From assembly GCF_008932115.1 (NCBI RefSeq), contig NZ_CP044543.1, positions 1,984,001-2,048,000 of the forward strand: a stretch of DNA of 64,000 bases, given 5' to 3'. Of the stretch, positions 46,668 to 56,228 are shown piece by piece; positions within the stretch are counted from its first letter, which is position 1; each line of letters starts with the position of its first letter. The notes below the pieces were generated by a model. The model did not search any database and was not told the origin of the DNA. It saw only the letters and a program-made list of their open reading frames with translations. Made by a program: the position numbers and the translations under genes. The stretch comes from Bradyrhizobium betae. Its GTDB lineage: Bacteria > Pseudomonadota > Alphaproteobacteria > Rhizobiales > Xanthobacteraceae.

Positions 46668-47132
46668 TCAAAAGCGGACAGTCATGCCGACATGACTCGA
46701 TGTGAATCCGAGTCGCTTGTAGAAGCGCTGCGCGTCGACGCGGCTCGCATGCGTGAGCAATTCGACCAGGATGCAGCCGCGCGCTTTTGCTTCAGTCACC
46801 GCCCATTGCACCAAATGCTCGCCGATGCCGCGGCTGCGGCAATCGGAAGCGACGCGAACATCTTCGAGCAGGCCGCGGATGCCGCCTTGCGAGCTGATGC
46901 CCGGCAGCACCGCCAGCTGAAGACAGCCGACCACCCTGCCCTCGCTCTCCGCAACCACGAGCGTGAGGTTCGGATCGCGCTCGACCCGCGCGAACGCCTC
47001 GTAATAGACCGCGGGCAGCGGGTCCTCCACGCGCTCGCGGGCGCGCCCGAGATGATCGTCGGCGAGCATTGCGATCATCGCGGGGACGTCCTCGCGCCGC
47101 GCGAGACGGATGGAGACGGACTTATCGTTCAT
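46668..47132 (-). CDS. GNAT-family N-acetyltransferase
   Basis: A 154-residue GNAT acyltransferase. The acetyl-CoA-binding motif A is VRVASDCRSRGIGEHLVQWAV (R/QxxGxG/A type), preceded by LTLVVAESEGRVVGCLQLAVL and followed by GCILVELLTHASRVDAQRFYKRLGF. It would transfer an acyl group from CoA to an amine on an unknown substrate. It lies 30 bp after a glutathione S-transferase gene on the same strand, likely in one transcript. Confidence 0.87.
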   Translation of the reverse strand: MNDKSVSIRLARREDVPAMIAMLADDHLGRARERVEDPLPAVYYEAFARVERDPNLTLVVAESEGRVVGCLQLAVLPGISSQGGIRGLLEDVRVASDCRSRGIGEHLVQWAVTEAKARGCILVELLTHASRVDAQRFYKRLGFTSSHVGMTVRF

Positions 47133-47162
47133 AGGCGAAACTCCAGGCTCAGCGCGTGAGGC

Positions 47163-47753
47163 TCAGCGCGCCGGCGGCAGGCCGAGAGAGGCCTCGGCTT
47201 CGCCGATCCAGCGGCGGACGGCCGGGTAACGGCCAAGATCGAAGCCGCCTTCATGCGCGAGACGGGTATAGGCGAGCAGCGAGACATCGGCGAGCGAAAC
47301 CTCTTCGCCGGCGAAGAAACGGCTTGCGGCCAAGTGCTGCTCCATGCGGTCGAGCGCGGCATAACCGCGCTTGACCTTCTCGGGGTCGAGCTCGGATGCG
47401 TCCTTGCCGAGATAGACCAGCTGGAAGCGGCACACCGCGATGTAGGGCTCGTGGCTGTACTGCTCCCAGAACAGCCATTCGTCCATCTTGGCCGCAGCAA
47501 AGGCGTCGCGCGGGATCAGAGCGCTGTCGCGGGCGAGGTAGCGGATAATGGCATTGGACTGCGCCAGCGTGCGGCCGTCATCGAATGCGACGGTCGGCAC
47601 CTGGCCGGCGCCGTTCATTGTCAGGAATTGCGGCGTGCGCGTCTCGCCCTTGCGGGTGTCGATCTCGATCCACTGGTAGGGCAGCGCGAGCTTGTCGCAG
47701 ACCCATTTCACCTTCAGACAATTTCCGGAATTGCTGTCGCCGTAGACCTGCAT
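47163..47753 (-). CDS. Glutathione S-transferase family protein
   Basis: A 196-residue GST: N-terminal thioredoxin fold with the glutathione-binding segment (NSGNCLKVKWVCDKLALPY, the Ser/Cys-containing first motif, then MNGAGQVPTVAFDDGRTLAQSNAIIRYLAR) and a helical C-terminal domain (EVSLADVSLLAYTRLA). Class cannot be set from sequence alone. ATG 47753 matches the usual start of the fold; the longer frame to 47807 is a shadow. It precedes the GNAT gene by 30 bp. Confidence 0.88.
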   Translation of the reverse strand: MQVYGDSNSGNCLKVKWVCDKLALPYQWIEIDTRKGETRTPQFLTMNGAGQVPTVAFDDGRTLAQSNAIIRYLARDSALIPRDAFAAAKMDEWLFWEQYSHEPYIAVCRFQLVYLGKDASELDPEKVKRGYAALDRMEQHLAASRFFAGEEVSLADVSLLAYTRLAHEGGFDLGRYPAVRRWIGEAEASLGLPPAR

Positions 47754-47822
47754 CGCTGTCGCCCCATTTACGGGTGACAGAGCATCAGGCCGGAAAGAAC
47801 CTGTCAACAGGAAGCGGGCAAC

Positions 47823-48683
47823 TCAGAACTTGTAGCCGGCGCCCAGGCGGAAATTGTTCAGGCTGACGGAGATATCCTTGGCGTTCGAGAACCCGACATG
47901 CTCCCACTCACCGCGCAGGATCACACAGTCGAGCAACGCGTATTCGATTCCGATGCCCCCCGTCCATCCGTAGATGAAACTGTTCGCGCGCCGCTCGGAC
48001 TGCGTCATCGTACCGGTGCCGGCGATCGAGCGAGTCGTAACGCCGGAGTTGGGGTCCGTAAAGTCGTCGTATTTCACGTACGACACGGTCGCAAACCTCG
48101 ACACGTCCGCGCGCCCGATCGCAAGGCCGCCAAACGCATAGGGCATGAAGTCTCCACCGGCCCATCCGATCCGACCTCGGAAAGTCGCATAGTCCTTGAG
48201 CTGCAACGCGGCGCCGCCACCGAGCGTCGTATTGTAAGTATAGGCGTGATTGGTCGGCGCTGTTTCGCCGGGGATCAATCTCGACATGGAATCGCTTGCA
48301 CTGCTCGCGAGATTGTTCATGTAGCTGTAGTTGGCCTCAACGCCCATCACGGCATCATAGAGCTGCCAGTTGCGGCCCACATAGGCGCCGAACCCGGTCG
48401 CCTGGACGTGATTTTTCGGCAGCAGCGACCATCCGCCGACCGGCGCCTGAAGAATGCTGTCGCGAAGCATGAAATCGGTCATCGATTTCGGGGCGTGGCT
48501 GAAATCGATTTCCGACGTGGCAAAGCCGAACTGGCCGCCGACATAGAAGCCGTCCCAATTTTGGGATGACTTCGAGAGGCCGTCGGTGAAGCTGCCGCGC
48601 AGGATGGGCAGATCGGAAAGGTCGGCCGCGTGCGCGACAGACACCGTTCCCAACATCACCGCTGCCAACAAAAGCCTACGCAT
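47823..48683 (-). CDS. Outer membrane beta-barrel protein (Omp25/porin-like)
   Basis: A 286-residue precursor with a signal peptide (RRLLLAAVMLGTVSVAHAAD) and a beta-barrel pattern of alternating aromatic strands (NWDGFYVGGQFGFATSE, FGAYVGRNWQLYDAVMGVEANYSYM in pieces). It ends LGAGYKF with a C-terminal Phe, the signal for outer-membrane insertion. It resembles Omp25/Omp31-type proteins of rhizobia. Function is structural or unknown. It is preceded by another gene of the same type with which it shares orientation. Confidence 0.87.
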   Translation of the reverse strand: MRRLLLAAVMLGTVSVAHAADLSDLPILRGSFTDGLSKSSQNWDGFYVGGQFGFATSEIDFSHAPKSMTDFMLRDSILQAPVGGWSLLPKNHVQATGFGAYVGRNWQLYDAVMGVEANYSYMNNLASSASDSMSRLIPGETAPTNHAYTYNTTLGGGAALQLKDYATFRGRIGWAGGDFMPYAFGGLAIGRADVSRFATVSYVKYDDFTDPNSGVTTRSIAGTGTMTQSERRANSFIYGWTGGIGIEYALLDCVILRGEWEHVGFSNAKDISVSLNNFRLGAGYKF

Positions 48684-48793
48684 CGCAACGCTCCATCGAA
48701 CTCGAACTTTCGATGCTGATCATGGCTCGTTAACCTTAACCAATGGTTGCGCCGGACGCTTTCATCGCCGTCAAGCCATGAAAAATACGCAAA

Positions 48794-48824
48794 GCAAAAC
48801 GGCGCGGGATGATCCCGCGCCGTT
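48794..48824 (-). terminator. Intrinsic terminator of the second outer-membrane gene
   Basis: On the minus strand a 13-bp stem (AACGGCGCGGGAT / ATCCCGCGCCGTT) is followed by a T-rich tail, 29 bp after the stop at 48853. Confidence 0.82.
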
Positions 48825-48852
48825 AAGAGACTTTAACCGATGAGGCTTGCTA

Positions 48853-49725
48853 TCAGCCCTTGGTGACGAGCGGCGGCGGCATGTAGGCCGGCGGGCTGTT
48901 GAGATCCCAGCGCACGCCGAGCTTGAGGTCGTGGGACGTGATGTCCTTGAACTTCATTGTATTGCCATACGTGGTGCCATCGTACGCCACAATCGCACCG
49001 GTCGTTCCACTGCCGAGATCGACATAGCTATAGGCCAATTCGAGCGTGAGACTGGGGTTTACCTTGTAGGCCAGACCCGCGTGCGCGGCCCAAGCGAAGT
49101 TCCATTTTGAGCCGGACGCTGCAGTTGCATAGCTCGCCGAGGGGCCGTTATGTGTGGGCCCGGCTGTTATGCGGTCTGTAACCGAACCGCTATCAGTGAA
49201 GTTAGAAATGTTGACCTGCGATGCGCCGACACCAGCACCGATGAACGGAGTCACACACCACCACGTCCCTAGATCCACGTAAGCATTTGCCAGGAACAGC
49301 AGCTCGGACTTGCTGGCATTGTAGTTGTTGACCCCGGAATAGCCGAGACCGTAGGCGGAGGCATTGAATACGTCCGATCCCTTGAAATTCGATTTGCCAC
49401 GATACTGAGCAGTGACATCCGTGCGGAACCAGTTGTTGACACGATAACCGACACCGACGCCAAAGATCCCCGCAGTATCGAAGCCGGTCGTCTGATTGAA
49501 CGAACTCATCTGGGAATAGGCAGTTTCGTCGGATTTCCGAACGCTCTTTACGCTCTGATTGCTGAAGCCGATGTCACCGCGCAGATACCAGCCACCGAAA
49601 TCGGCGGGCTGAGCCACCGGCGCGTACATGGGAGGGGGCGCCGCGATCGGCATGTCGGCAGCGAACGCCATCGACGAGATCAGGGATGCCGCACCCGCGG
49701 CAAGGAGAGACTTAACGCTACGCAT
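48853..49725 (-). CDS. Outer membrane beta-barrel protein with C-terminal tail
   Basis: A 290-residue precursor. The signal peptide is RSVKSLLAAGAASLISSMAFAAD; the mature chain starts with a Pro-rich segment (AAPPPMYAPVAQPADFGGWYLRGDIGF) and continues as a beta-barrel. The last barrel strand (HDLKLGVRWDL) is followed by a Pro-rich tail NSPPAYMPPPLVTKG rather than ending in Phe. Start ATG 49725 is chosen for the signal peptide; the frame to 49785 lacks one. A perfect CtrA box lies 82 bp upstream of the start, suggesting cell-cycle control. Confidence 0.86.
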   Translation of the reverse strand: MRSVKSLLAAGAASLISSMAFAADMPIAAPPPMYAPVAQPADFGGWYLRGDIGFSNQSVKSVRKSDETAYSQMSSFNQTTGFDTAGIFGVGVGYRVNNWFRTDVTAQYRGKSNFKGSDVFNASAYGLGYSGVNNYNASKSELLFLANAYVDLGTWWCVTPFIGAGVGASQVNISNFTDSGSVTDRITAGPTHNGPSASYATAASGSKWNFAWAAHAGLAYKVNPSLTLELAYSYVDLGSGTTGAIVAYDGTTYGNTMKFKDITSHDLKLGVRWDLNSPPAYMPPPLVTKG

Positions 49726-49806
49726 TGGCTTCGTCCTTATGGCCGGTGAGGCAAAATGCAGATGCCTCACGTTCTGGAAACTCACAGGGACGATCGCACC
49801 AAATGT

Positions 49807-49821
49807 TTAAGCGCCACTTAA
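49807..49821 (-). promoter_or_regulatory. Perfect CtrA box upstream of outer-membrane gene
   Basis: TTAAGCGCCACTTAA matches TTAA-N7-TTAA exactly. It lies 82-96 bp upstream of the ATG at 49725, a normal distance for CtrA control of a sigma-70 promoter. Confidence 0.65.
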
Positions 49822-49950
49822 CCCTAATTTTTAAGGTTGATTTTTTCTCACCACTCGCGCGCATGCGGCGCAAGCGTTGCAAAAATGCAGCGTCTGCGCA
49901 CCGCAATCGCTAACGATGTATGAAGCCGCAATGCAGCGAAACAGGATCAG

Positions 49951-51201
49951 TTAACGCATGTGCCGCGGTAGCCTGGGCAGGAACACCGCGAGCAGGCCGA
50001 TCGCCGGCAGGTAGGCGCAGACCTGATAGACGAACTCGATCGAGGTGTGGTCGGCGAGCTTGCCGAGCACGGCGGCACCGAGGCCACCGATGCCGAAGGC
50101 GACACCGAAGAACACGCCGGAGATCATGCCGAAGCGGTGCGGCACCAGCTCCTGCGCGAACACGATGATCGACGATGTCGTCGAGGAAATGATGATGCCG
50201 ATGATCACGCTCAGCACCGCGCTCGCATAAAGCCCGGCATAGGGCAGCGCCAGCGTGAACGGCAGCGCGCCCAGGATCGAGATCCAGATCACGATCTTGC
50301 GGCCGAAGCGATCACCCAAGGGACCGCCGAAGAACGCGCCGACCGCGTTCGCCGCGAGGAAGATGAAGAGATAGATCTGGGCGGTCTGCGTCGACACGCC
50401 GAAACGGTCGATCAAATAGAAGATGTAGTAGCTCGACAGGCTGGAGACGTAGAGCTGCTTGGAGAACAGCAGTGCCACCAGCACCAGCAGCGCGACCACC
50501 ACGCGGCGCGAGCTCGGCGCGTCGGGATGGGCTTGAACCGCGATCGTCTTCTTGGCCTTGATCTGCGGCTCATACCAGCGGCCGATGCGCCAGAGGATGA
50601 GAATCGCCAGGAACGCGATCGAGGAGAACCAGGCGATGCTGCCCTGCCCGAACGGCACCACGATCAGCGCGGCCAGCACCGGTCCCATCGACGTGCCGAA
50701 ACTGCCGCCGAGCTGAAACACCGATTGCGCGAAGCCGTAGCGGCCGCCGGACGCCAGCCGCGCGATGCGCGCGGATTCGGGATGAAACACCGCCGAGCCG
50801 AGGCCGACCAGGGCGGCAGCCACGAGGATGACGAGATACTGATGCGCGGCGCTGAGCAGCAGCAGGCCGAAGAAGGTCGAGGCCATGCCGATCGCCAGCG
50901 AGTAAGGCTGCGCCTTCTTGTCGGTGTAGTGCCCGACCACGGGCTGGAGCAGCGAAGCCGTGAACTGGAACGCCAGCGTGATCATGCCGATCTGCGCGAA
51001 GTCGAGCGCGTAGGTGTCCTTCAGGATCGGATACACCGAGGCGATCAGCGACTGCATGGTGTCGTTGAGGAAGTGCGAGACGCTGATGCCGGCGAGCACG
51101 ACATAGGCCGGCCCGGCGGCCTTGGCAGCGCCAGGCGCGACGTCGGCAACGACGACGGGCTCGGTCAGCGTTTCCGCAGGTACAATGACAGGCTTGTTCA
51201 A
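49951..51201 (-). CDS. MFS exporter, fosmidomycin-resistance (Fsr) type
   Basis: A 416-residue MFS protein with twelve spans. Fsr-family landmarks are ISVSHFLNDTMQSLIASVYPILK, FQFTASLLQPVVGHYTDKK, FHPESARIARLASGGRYGFAQSVFQLGGSFGTSMGP in pieces and the PFGQGSIAWF loop. Such exporters can give fosmidomycin resistance when overexpressed, but the natural substrate is unknown. A hydrophilic N-terminal tail of about 27 residues precedes span 1. It lies upstream of the glmM region on the same strand, separated by a large palindrome. Confidence 0.86.
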   Translation of the reverse strand: MNKPVIVPAETLTEPVVVADVAPGAAKAAGPAYVVLAGISVSHFLNDTMQSLIASVYPILKDTYALDFAQIGMITLAFQFTASLLQPVVGHYTDKKAQPYSLAIGMASTFFGLLLLSAAHQYLVILVAAALVGLGSAVFHPESARIARLASGGRYGFAQSVFQLGGSFGTSMGPVLAALIVVPFGQGSIAWFSSIAFLAILILWRIGRWYEPQIKAKKTIAVQAHPDAPSSRRVVVALLVLVALLFSKQLYVSSLSSYYIFYLIDRFGVSTQTAQIYLFIFLAANAVGAFFGGPLGDRFGRKIVIWISILGALPFTLALPYAGLYASAVLSVIIGIIISSTTSSIIVFAQELVPHRFGMISGVFFGVAFGIGGLGAAVLGKLADHTSIEFVYQVCAYLPAIGLLAVFLPRLPRHMR

Positions 51202-51315
51202 CGCAGCATCCCGGCATGCGCGGCGAACCGCCGCGACCTACTAGGTACGATGATAGCGGCGGCCGAACCACCGCCAATCGTCGATGGCTGGAATGCGAGA
51301 GCATTCTTGGCGCTC

Positions 51316-51474
51316 ACCCTCCCCTGGAGGGGGAGGGTCGATCGCGCGGTGCGCAAGCGGGGTGGGATGATCTCTCCTCACGGGCACCATTGGAGGTGGA
51401 GAGACCGCCACCCCACCCCGTCTCACATTTCGCTGCGCTCAATGTGGGCCGACCCTCCCCCTCCAGGGGAGGGT
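51316..51474. repeat. 159-bp palindromic element with 25-bp perfect ends
   Basis: Perfect 25-bp inverted ends (51316-51340 and 51450-51474), rich in CCCTCC/GGAGGG, enclose further inner inverted blocks (CGGGGTGG / CCACCCCACCCCG). It lies between the glmM end and Fsr start regions with no ORF. It looks like a non-autonomous, MITE-like or REP-type element. Confidence 0.8.
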
Positions 51475-51483
51475 AAGAGAGGC

Positions 51484-52827
51484 TCAGGCCGCGGCCAGCC
51501 CCAATGCCGAGACGATGGTGTCGACGACGTCCTCGACCAGGATGCGGTCTTCGCCCTCGCCCATGACGCGGATCACGGGCTCGGTGCCCGAGGAGCGGAT
51601 CAGCAGGCGGCCGTGGCCGTTGAGGCGCTTCTCGCCGTCGGAGATCGCCGACTTGACGTCGGAATCATCGAGCGGCTTGCCGCCCTTGTGACGGACGTTC
51701 TTGAGGATCTGCGGCAGCGGATCGAAACGGTGGCAGACTTCCGACACCGGGCGGCGCAGCTTCTGCACCACGGCCAGCACCTGCAAGGCGGCGACGAAGC
51801 CGTCGCCGGTGGTGGCGTAGTCGGACAGGATGATGTGGCCGGACTGCTCGCCGCCGAGATTGTAGCCGCCGTTCAGCATCTGCTCGAGCACGTAGCGGTC
51901 GCCGACCGGGGTGCGGACGAGATCGAGCCCGTGGCCCTTCAGAAAACGTTCGAGCCCGAGATTGGACATCACGGTGGCGACGATGCCGGGCCGCGAGAGA
52001 CGTCCGTCTTCCTTCCAGCTCTGCGCGATCACCGCGAGGAGCTGGTCGCCGTCGACGACATGGCCGCGCTCGTCGACCAGGATGACGCGATCGGCGTCGC
52101 CGTCCAGCGCAATGCCGATGTCGGCGCGCATCTCGCGCACCTTCCGCGACAGCGCTTCCGGCGAGGTCGAGCCGCAATCCTTGTTGATGTTGAAACCGTC
52201 GGGCTCGACGCCGATCGGCACCACGTCGGCGCCCAACTCCCACAGCGCTTCCGGCACGACCTTGTAGGCGGCGCCGTTGGCGCAATCGATCACGACGCGC
52301 AGGCCGTCGAGCGACAGATCGCGCGGCAGCGTGCGCTTGGCGAATTCGATGTAGCGGTCATGCACGCCGTCGATACGGCGGGCGCGACCGAGGCTCGCGC
52401 TCTGCGCAAGCCGCTTCTCGATGGGCTCGTCGAGCAGCAGCTCGATCTGCTTCTCGACGTCATCGGACAGCTTGAAGCCCTGCGGGCCGAACAGCTTGAT
52501 GCCGTTGTCCTCGAACAGATTGTGCGAGGCCGAGATCATCACGCCGAGATCGGCGCGCATCGACTTGGTCAGCATCGCGACCGCCGGCGTCGGCATCGGG
52601 CCGACCAGCAGCACGTCCATGCCGACCGAAGTGAAGCCCGCGACCATCGCGTATTCGATCATGTAGCCGGACAGGCGGGTGTCCTTGCCGATCACGACCC
52701 GATGGCGGTGGTCACCGCGCTGAAACGCTAGGCCTGCGGCCTGGCCGACCTTGAGCGCGAGCTCCGGCGTGATCAGTCCGTTGGCGCGGCCCCGAATCCC
52801 GTCCGTCCCGAAATATTTGCGGCTCAT
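51484..52827 (-). CDS. glmM: Phosphoglucosamine mutase
   Basis: A 447-residue GlmM, which interconverts glucosamine-6-P and glucosamine-1-P for peptidoglycan and lipopolysaccharide precursors. It starts [15 protein letters not shown]; the phosphoserine loop is [19 protein letters not shown], the metal loop is [13 protein letters not shown], the sugar loop is GGEQSGHII, and the phosphate site [12 protein letters not shown] is near the end. ATG 52827 is used; the longer frame to 52860 has no extra homology. Confidence 0.97.
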   Translation of the reverse strand: MSRKYFGTDGIRGRANGLITPELALKVGQAAGLAFQRGDHRHRVVIGKDTRLSGYMIEYAMVAGFTSVGMDVLLVGPMPTPAVAMLTKSMRADLGVMISASHNLFEDNGIKLFGPQGFKLSDDVEKQIELLLDEPIEKRLAQSASLGRARRIDGVHDRYIEFAKRTLPRDLSLDGLRVVIDCANGAAYKVVPEALWELGADVVPIGVEPDGFNINKDCGSTSPEALSRKVREMRADIGIALDGDADRVILVDERGHVVDGDQLLAVIAQSWKEDGRLSRPGIVATVMSNLGLERFLKGHGLDLVRTPVGDRYVLEQMLNGGYNLGGEQSGHIILSDYATTGDGFVAALQVLAVVQKLRRPVSEVCHRFDPLPQILKNVRHKGGKPLDDSDVKSAISDGEKRLNGHGRLLIRSSGTEPVIRVMGEGEDRILVEDVVDTIVSALGLAAA

Positions 52828-53046
52828 ATCGTCCCCCACGCAACAACCAGGAATCCCCACGACAACCTACGGGTGCCACAATGGGCCCCGCATCCCTGAT
52901 TTGCTGGGGTCTTATAATGCCTGCGCGGCTAACTTGGCTTCAAAAAATATGATGAATCATTACGGAACCGTGGACAGGGCGCCCCGGTAACTTATTGTTA
53001 ACATTATATTTCCGAGCGAGCGCCAGAACGGTGTGGAACCCTGCCC

Positions 53047-53226
<180 letters not shown>

Positions 53227-53318
53227 TCAAACGATTTGGCTGTGCATCCAACCATGCTAGATGACCCCTCGATCATCCGATGCAAGACTTACGAAGAGAC
53301 GGGCCGGGGAAAACAACC

Positions 53319-54455
53319 ATGAAGCACATCACCTGTATCGACGACCTTCGCACCCTGCATCAGCGTCGCGTGCCGAAGGCGTTCTTCGACTATTGCGACC
53401 GCGGCTCCTACGCCGAGGAAACGCTGCGCGCCAATCGCGATGACATGCAGCACATCAAGTTCCGCCAGCGCATCCTGGTCGACGTCTCCAAGCGCGACAC
53501 CTCGACCACGATCCTCGGCGAGCCCTCGACCATGCCGCTGATGCTGGCGCCCGTCGGCCTGCTCGGCATGCAGCATGGCGACGGCGAGATCCACGCCTGC
53601 CGCGCCGCGCAGGCCGCCGGCATCCCGTTCACGCAGTCGACGATGTCGATCTGCTCGATCGAGGACATCGCCGCCAATGTCGAGAAGCCGTTCTGGTTCC
53701 AGCTCTACGTGATGAAGGACCGCGGCTTCATCAAGGAATTGATCCAGCGTGCGATGGCAGCCAAGTGCAGCGCGCTGGTGCTGACCGTCGATCTCCAGGT
53801 GATCGGCCAGCGCCACGCCGACATCAAGAACGGCATGACGATCCCACCCGAATGGTCGCTGTCGAAGTTCCTCGATTTCGCGACCAAGCCAGCCTGGGTC
53901 TCCGGCGTGCTGCAAGGCAAGCGCCGCACCTTCGGCAACATTGCAGGCCATGTGAAGAACACCGAGGACCTCAACCGGCTCGCGGAATGGACCGCCTCGC
54001 AGTTCGACACGTCATTGAACTGGAAGGACATCGAGTGGGTCCGCAGCATCTGGCCGGGCAAGCTCATCATCAAGGGCATTCTCGACGTCGAGGATGCCGA
54101 GGAAGCAGCCAAGACCGGCGCGCAGGCGCTGGTGGTGTCAAACCATGGCGGCCGTCAGCTCGACGGCGCGCCCTCCTCGATCGAGGTGCTGCCGGAGATC
54201 GCCGACGCCGTCGGCGACAGAATGGAAATCATGTTCGACGGCGGCATCCGCTCCGGCCAGGACGTGATGCGCGCGCTCGCGCTCGGCGCAAAATCCTGCA
54301 TGATCGGCCGCGCCTATGCCTATGGCCTCGGCGCCGGCGGCCAGGCCGGCGTCGCCAAGGCGATCGACATCATCCAGAAAGAGCTGCTCACCACCATGGG
54401 CCTGTGCGGCGTCAACCGCATCGACGAGATCGACGATCACGTCATTGCGGTGTAG
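53319..54455 (+). CDS. FMN-dependent alpha-hydroxy acid oxidase (L-lactate dehydrogenase-like)
   Basis: A 378-residue TIM-barrel flavoenzyme that oxidises L-lactate or related 2-hydroxy acids. The start ITCIDDLRTLHQRRVPKAFFDYCDRGSYAE is characteristic, the FMN and substrate motifs PLMLAPVGLLGMQHGDGE and VLTVDLQVIGQR are present, and the catalytic His lies in VVSNHGGRQLDGAPSS. The final DGGIRSGQDVMRALALGAKSCMIGR completes the FMN site. Electron acceptor (oxygen or respiratory chain) is not clear. ATG 53319 is chosen with GGGGA upstream. Confidence 0.93.
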   Translation: MKHITCIDDLRTLHQRRVPKAFFDYCDRGSYAEETLRANRDDMQHIKFRQRILVDVSKRDTSTTILGEPSTMPLMLAPVGLLGMQHGDGEIHACRAAQAAGIPFTQSTMSICSIEDIAANVEKPFWFQLYVMKDRGFIKELIQRAMAAKCSALVLTVDLQVIGQRHADIKNGMTIPPEWSLSKFLDFATKPAWVSGVLQGKRRTFGNIAGHVKNTEDLNRLAEWTASQFDTSLNWKDIEWVRSIWPGKLIIKGILDVEDAEEAAKTGAQALVVSNHGGRQLDGAPSSIEVLPEIADAVGDRMEIMFDGGIRSGQDVMRALALGAKSCMIGRAYAYGLGAGGQAGVAKAIDIIQKELLTTMGLCGVNRIDEIDDHVIAV

Positions 54456-54470
54456 CCACAAGGGCGGTGC

Positions 54471-54565
54471 CGTAGGGTGGGCAAAGCGTAAGCGTGCCCA
54501 CCACCTTTCACGGAATGGAAGAGAATACGTGGGCACGGCGCAAGTGCGCCTTTGCCCACCCTACG
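54471..54565. repeat. Palindromic dispersed repeat, family B, copy 2
   Basis: A 95-bp palindrome with ends CGTAGGGTGG and CCACCCTACG and inner GCAAAGCGTAAGCG / GGCGCAAGTGCGCC hairpins. It is related to 15336-15427 and follows the oxidase gene stop by 15 bp. A CACCCCACCCTCTCCCCG/CGGGGCGAGGG block follows near 54590-54630. Confidence 0.78.
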
Positions 54566-54652
54566 AGTTCTGAACTCGCGGAGGCAGCCCCTCACCCCAC
54601 CCTCTCCCCGTAAAAACGGGGCGAGGGAGCGAGAGAGCGATGCGCTCCGCTT

Positions 54653-55279
54653 TCACATCGGCGGCGTCAGGCCATCGCGGCCGACGCTGACGCGGTTGGT
54701 TTCGAACGAGCCATCCGGGAGCTGCTTCATGAAGGCGATGACCTTGGCGCCGGCCTTCAGGTCGGTCTTGTCGCCGGGCACGAAGGTCACCACCGGCGTG
54801 TTGTCGGCGACGAACACCTTCTTCTCGCCGTCCTTGTACTTCACCAGCAGCGTATGGCCGTCATTACCGACCACGCTCTCCGACACCGTGGCATTGGTCA
54901 TGCTGGAATTCGGCTTGAGGTCATAGGGCCGCGAGCCTTCGCCGGTGCCGCGCATGCTCTCCGGAAATACGTGAACCTCGACGGCGTTGTCGCCGCCATC
55001 AGGTCCCGGCACGGTGGTGGCCCCGACGAAGGAGCCGACCTTGATGTCCGCGAGCGAAATCTTGGTGACGCCGGCCACGCGCACGTCAGGCGCAATATGC
55101 AACTTGACGTCCTCGCCGCTGCGCGACTTGACCTGCATGATGTCGCCATCGACGCTTTCGATCGTGCCGCGCACGCGCGTCGGCACCGGCGCCTTCTGCG
55201 CGACGGCATAGAGAGTGGAAGCGGCCACCATCGCGACGGCGATCAGCGGACGTGTAAAACCTGCACGGTGGATGGTCAT
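54653..55279 (-). CDS. Periplasmic protein with DUF5666-like beta domain
   Basis: A 208-residue exported protein: signal peptide PLIAVAMVAASTLYAVAQ, then a beta-rich domain (RVRGTIESVDGDIMQVKSRSGEDVKLHIAPDVRV in pieces, KISLADIKVGSFVGAT). The pattern resembles DUF5666-type OB-like domains. The C-terminal half continues with VSESVVGNDGHTLLVKYKDGEKKVFVAD and VPGDKTDLKAGAKVIAFMKQLPDGSFETNRVSVG. Such proteins are sometimes mislabelled as metal transporters. True function is unknown. Confidence 0.75.
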   Translation of the reverse strand: MTIHRAGFTRPLIAVAMVAASTLYAVAQKAPVPTRVRGTIESVDGDIMQVKSRSGEDVKLHIAPDVRVAGVTKISLADIKVGSFVGATTVPGPDGGDNAVEVHVFPESMRGTGEGSRPYDLKPNSSMTNATVSESVVGNDGHTLLVKYKDGEKKVFVADNTPVVTFVPGDKTDLKAGAKVIAFMKQLPDGSFETNRVSVGRDGLTPPM

Positions 55280-55335
55280 GAATGTCTCCGATTGTCCCCA
55301 CGGATGGTGAACGCCGCGGAGCGCGGCCTATTCTC

Positions 55336-56175
55336 TCAAGTCTTCGTGAGATCGGCCTCGACCAGCGCGCGCAATTCCGCAGTGACCGCCGGCCTGCGGC
55401 CAAACCACAGCTCGAAGCCGCGGACCGCCTGATGCAGCAGCATGCCGAGCCCGTCGGCGGTCCTGAGGCCCCGCGCCTGCGCTGCGGCGAGCAACGGCGT
55501 GACCAGCGGGACGTAGACGAGATCGGCGACCACGGCCGACCGCGGCAGACGGGCCACGTCAATGGCGAGCGACGGCTGGCCGTGCATGCCGAGCGAGGTC
55601 GTGTTCACGAGAAGTTTTGCGCGCGGCAGCACGTCGTCGATCGCGTCCCACGTCACCGGATGCACGTTCGGCCCGAACTGGCTTGCCAGCGTCCCGGCCC
55701 GCTCGAGGGTGCGGTTGGCGAGATGGATGCGGCTGATGCCGCGCTCGAGCAGGCCAAATATGACGGCGCGCGAGGAGCCGCCGGCGCCGAGCACCAGCGC
55801 CTCGTCCGCCGTGTCCCAGCCGGGTGCGCCGGCATCGAGATTGTTGATGAAGCCCTCGACGTCGGTGTTGGTCGAATGCAGCTCGCCGCCTTCGAACCAT
55901 AGCGTGTTGGCCGCGCCTACGGCCCTGGCGCGCGCATCGGGCGTCGACAGCGCCAGCACGCCCTCCTTGTGCGGGATGGTGACGTTGGCGCCGACGAAGC
56001 CACGCAGCGGCAGGCGCAGCACGAAGTCGCGGAGATCCTCCGGCGGCACCGCCTCGATGACATAGCCGCCCTCGATTCCGAGCGTGCGCAGCCAGTAATG
56101 ATGGATCAGCGGCGAGCGCGAATGCGCGGCCGGCCATCCGATCAGGCAGGCTGCGGGAGCTTTGGGCGCGGTCAT
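55336..56175 (-). CDS. aroE: Shikimate dehydrogenase
   Basis: A 279-residue AroE of aromatic amino-acid synthesis. It has the substrate loop GWPAAHSRSPLIHHYWLR, catalytic Lys in NVTIPHKEGVLALS, the Asp in HSTNTDVEGFINNL, and the NADP motif ALVLGAGGSSRAVIFGLLERGI followed by NRTLERA. Start ATG 56175 has GAGGGA upstream. It lies 53 bp after the SulP transporter gene on the same strand. Confidence 0.95.
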   Translation of the reverse strand: MTAPKAPAACLIGWPAAHSRSPLIHHYWLRTLGIEGGYVIEAVPPEDLRDFVLRLPLRGFVGANVTIPHKEGVLALSTPDARARAVGAANTLWFEGGELHSTNTDVEGFINNLDAGAPGWDTADEALVLGAGGSSRAVIFGLLERGISRIHLANRTLERAGTLASQFGPNVHPVTWDAIDDVLPRAKLLVNTTSLGMHGQPSLAIDVARLPRSAVVADLVYVPLVTPLLAAAQARGLRTADGLGMLLHQAVRGFELWFGRRPAVTAELRALVEADLTKT

Positions 56176-56228
56176 CTTTCCCTCAAGGCGTGGTCGAGGG
56201 CGATCCATTTCGCGTCCCGCCGGTCCTG

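Noticed and set aside
48732..48838. TTAACCTTAACC and TTAA-N6-TTAA motifs near the outer-membrane genes as CtrA sites
   Set aside because: Spacing is 2 and 6 bp, not 7, so they do not match the CtrA consensus.
50047..52731. 894-codon plus-strand ORF across Fsr and glmM
   Set aside because: It crosses two well-supported minus-strand genes and a palindromic repeat, so it cannot be real.
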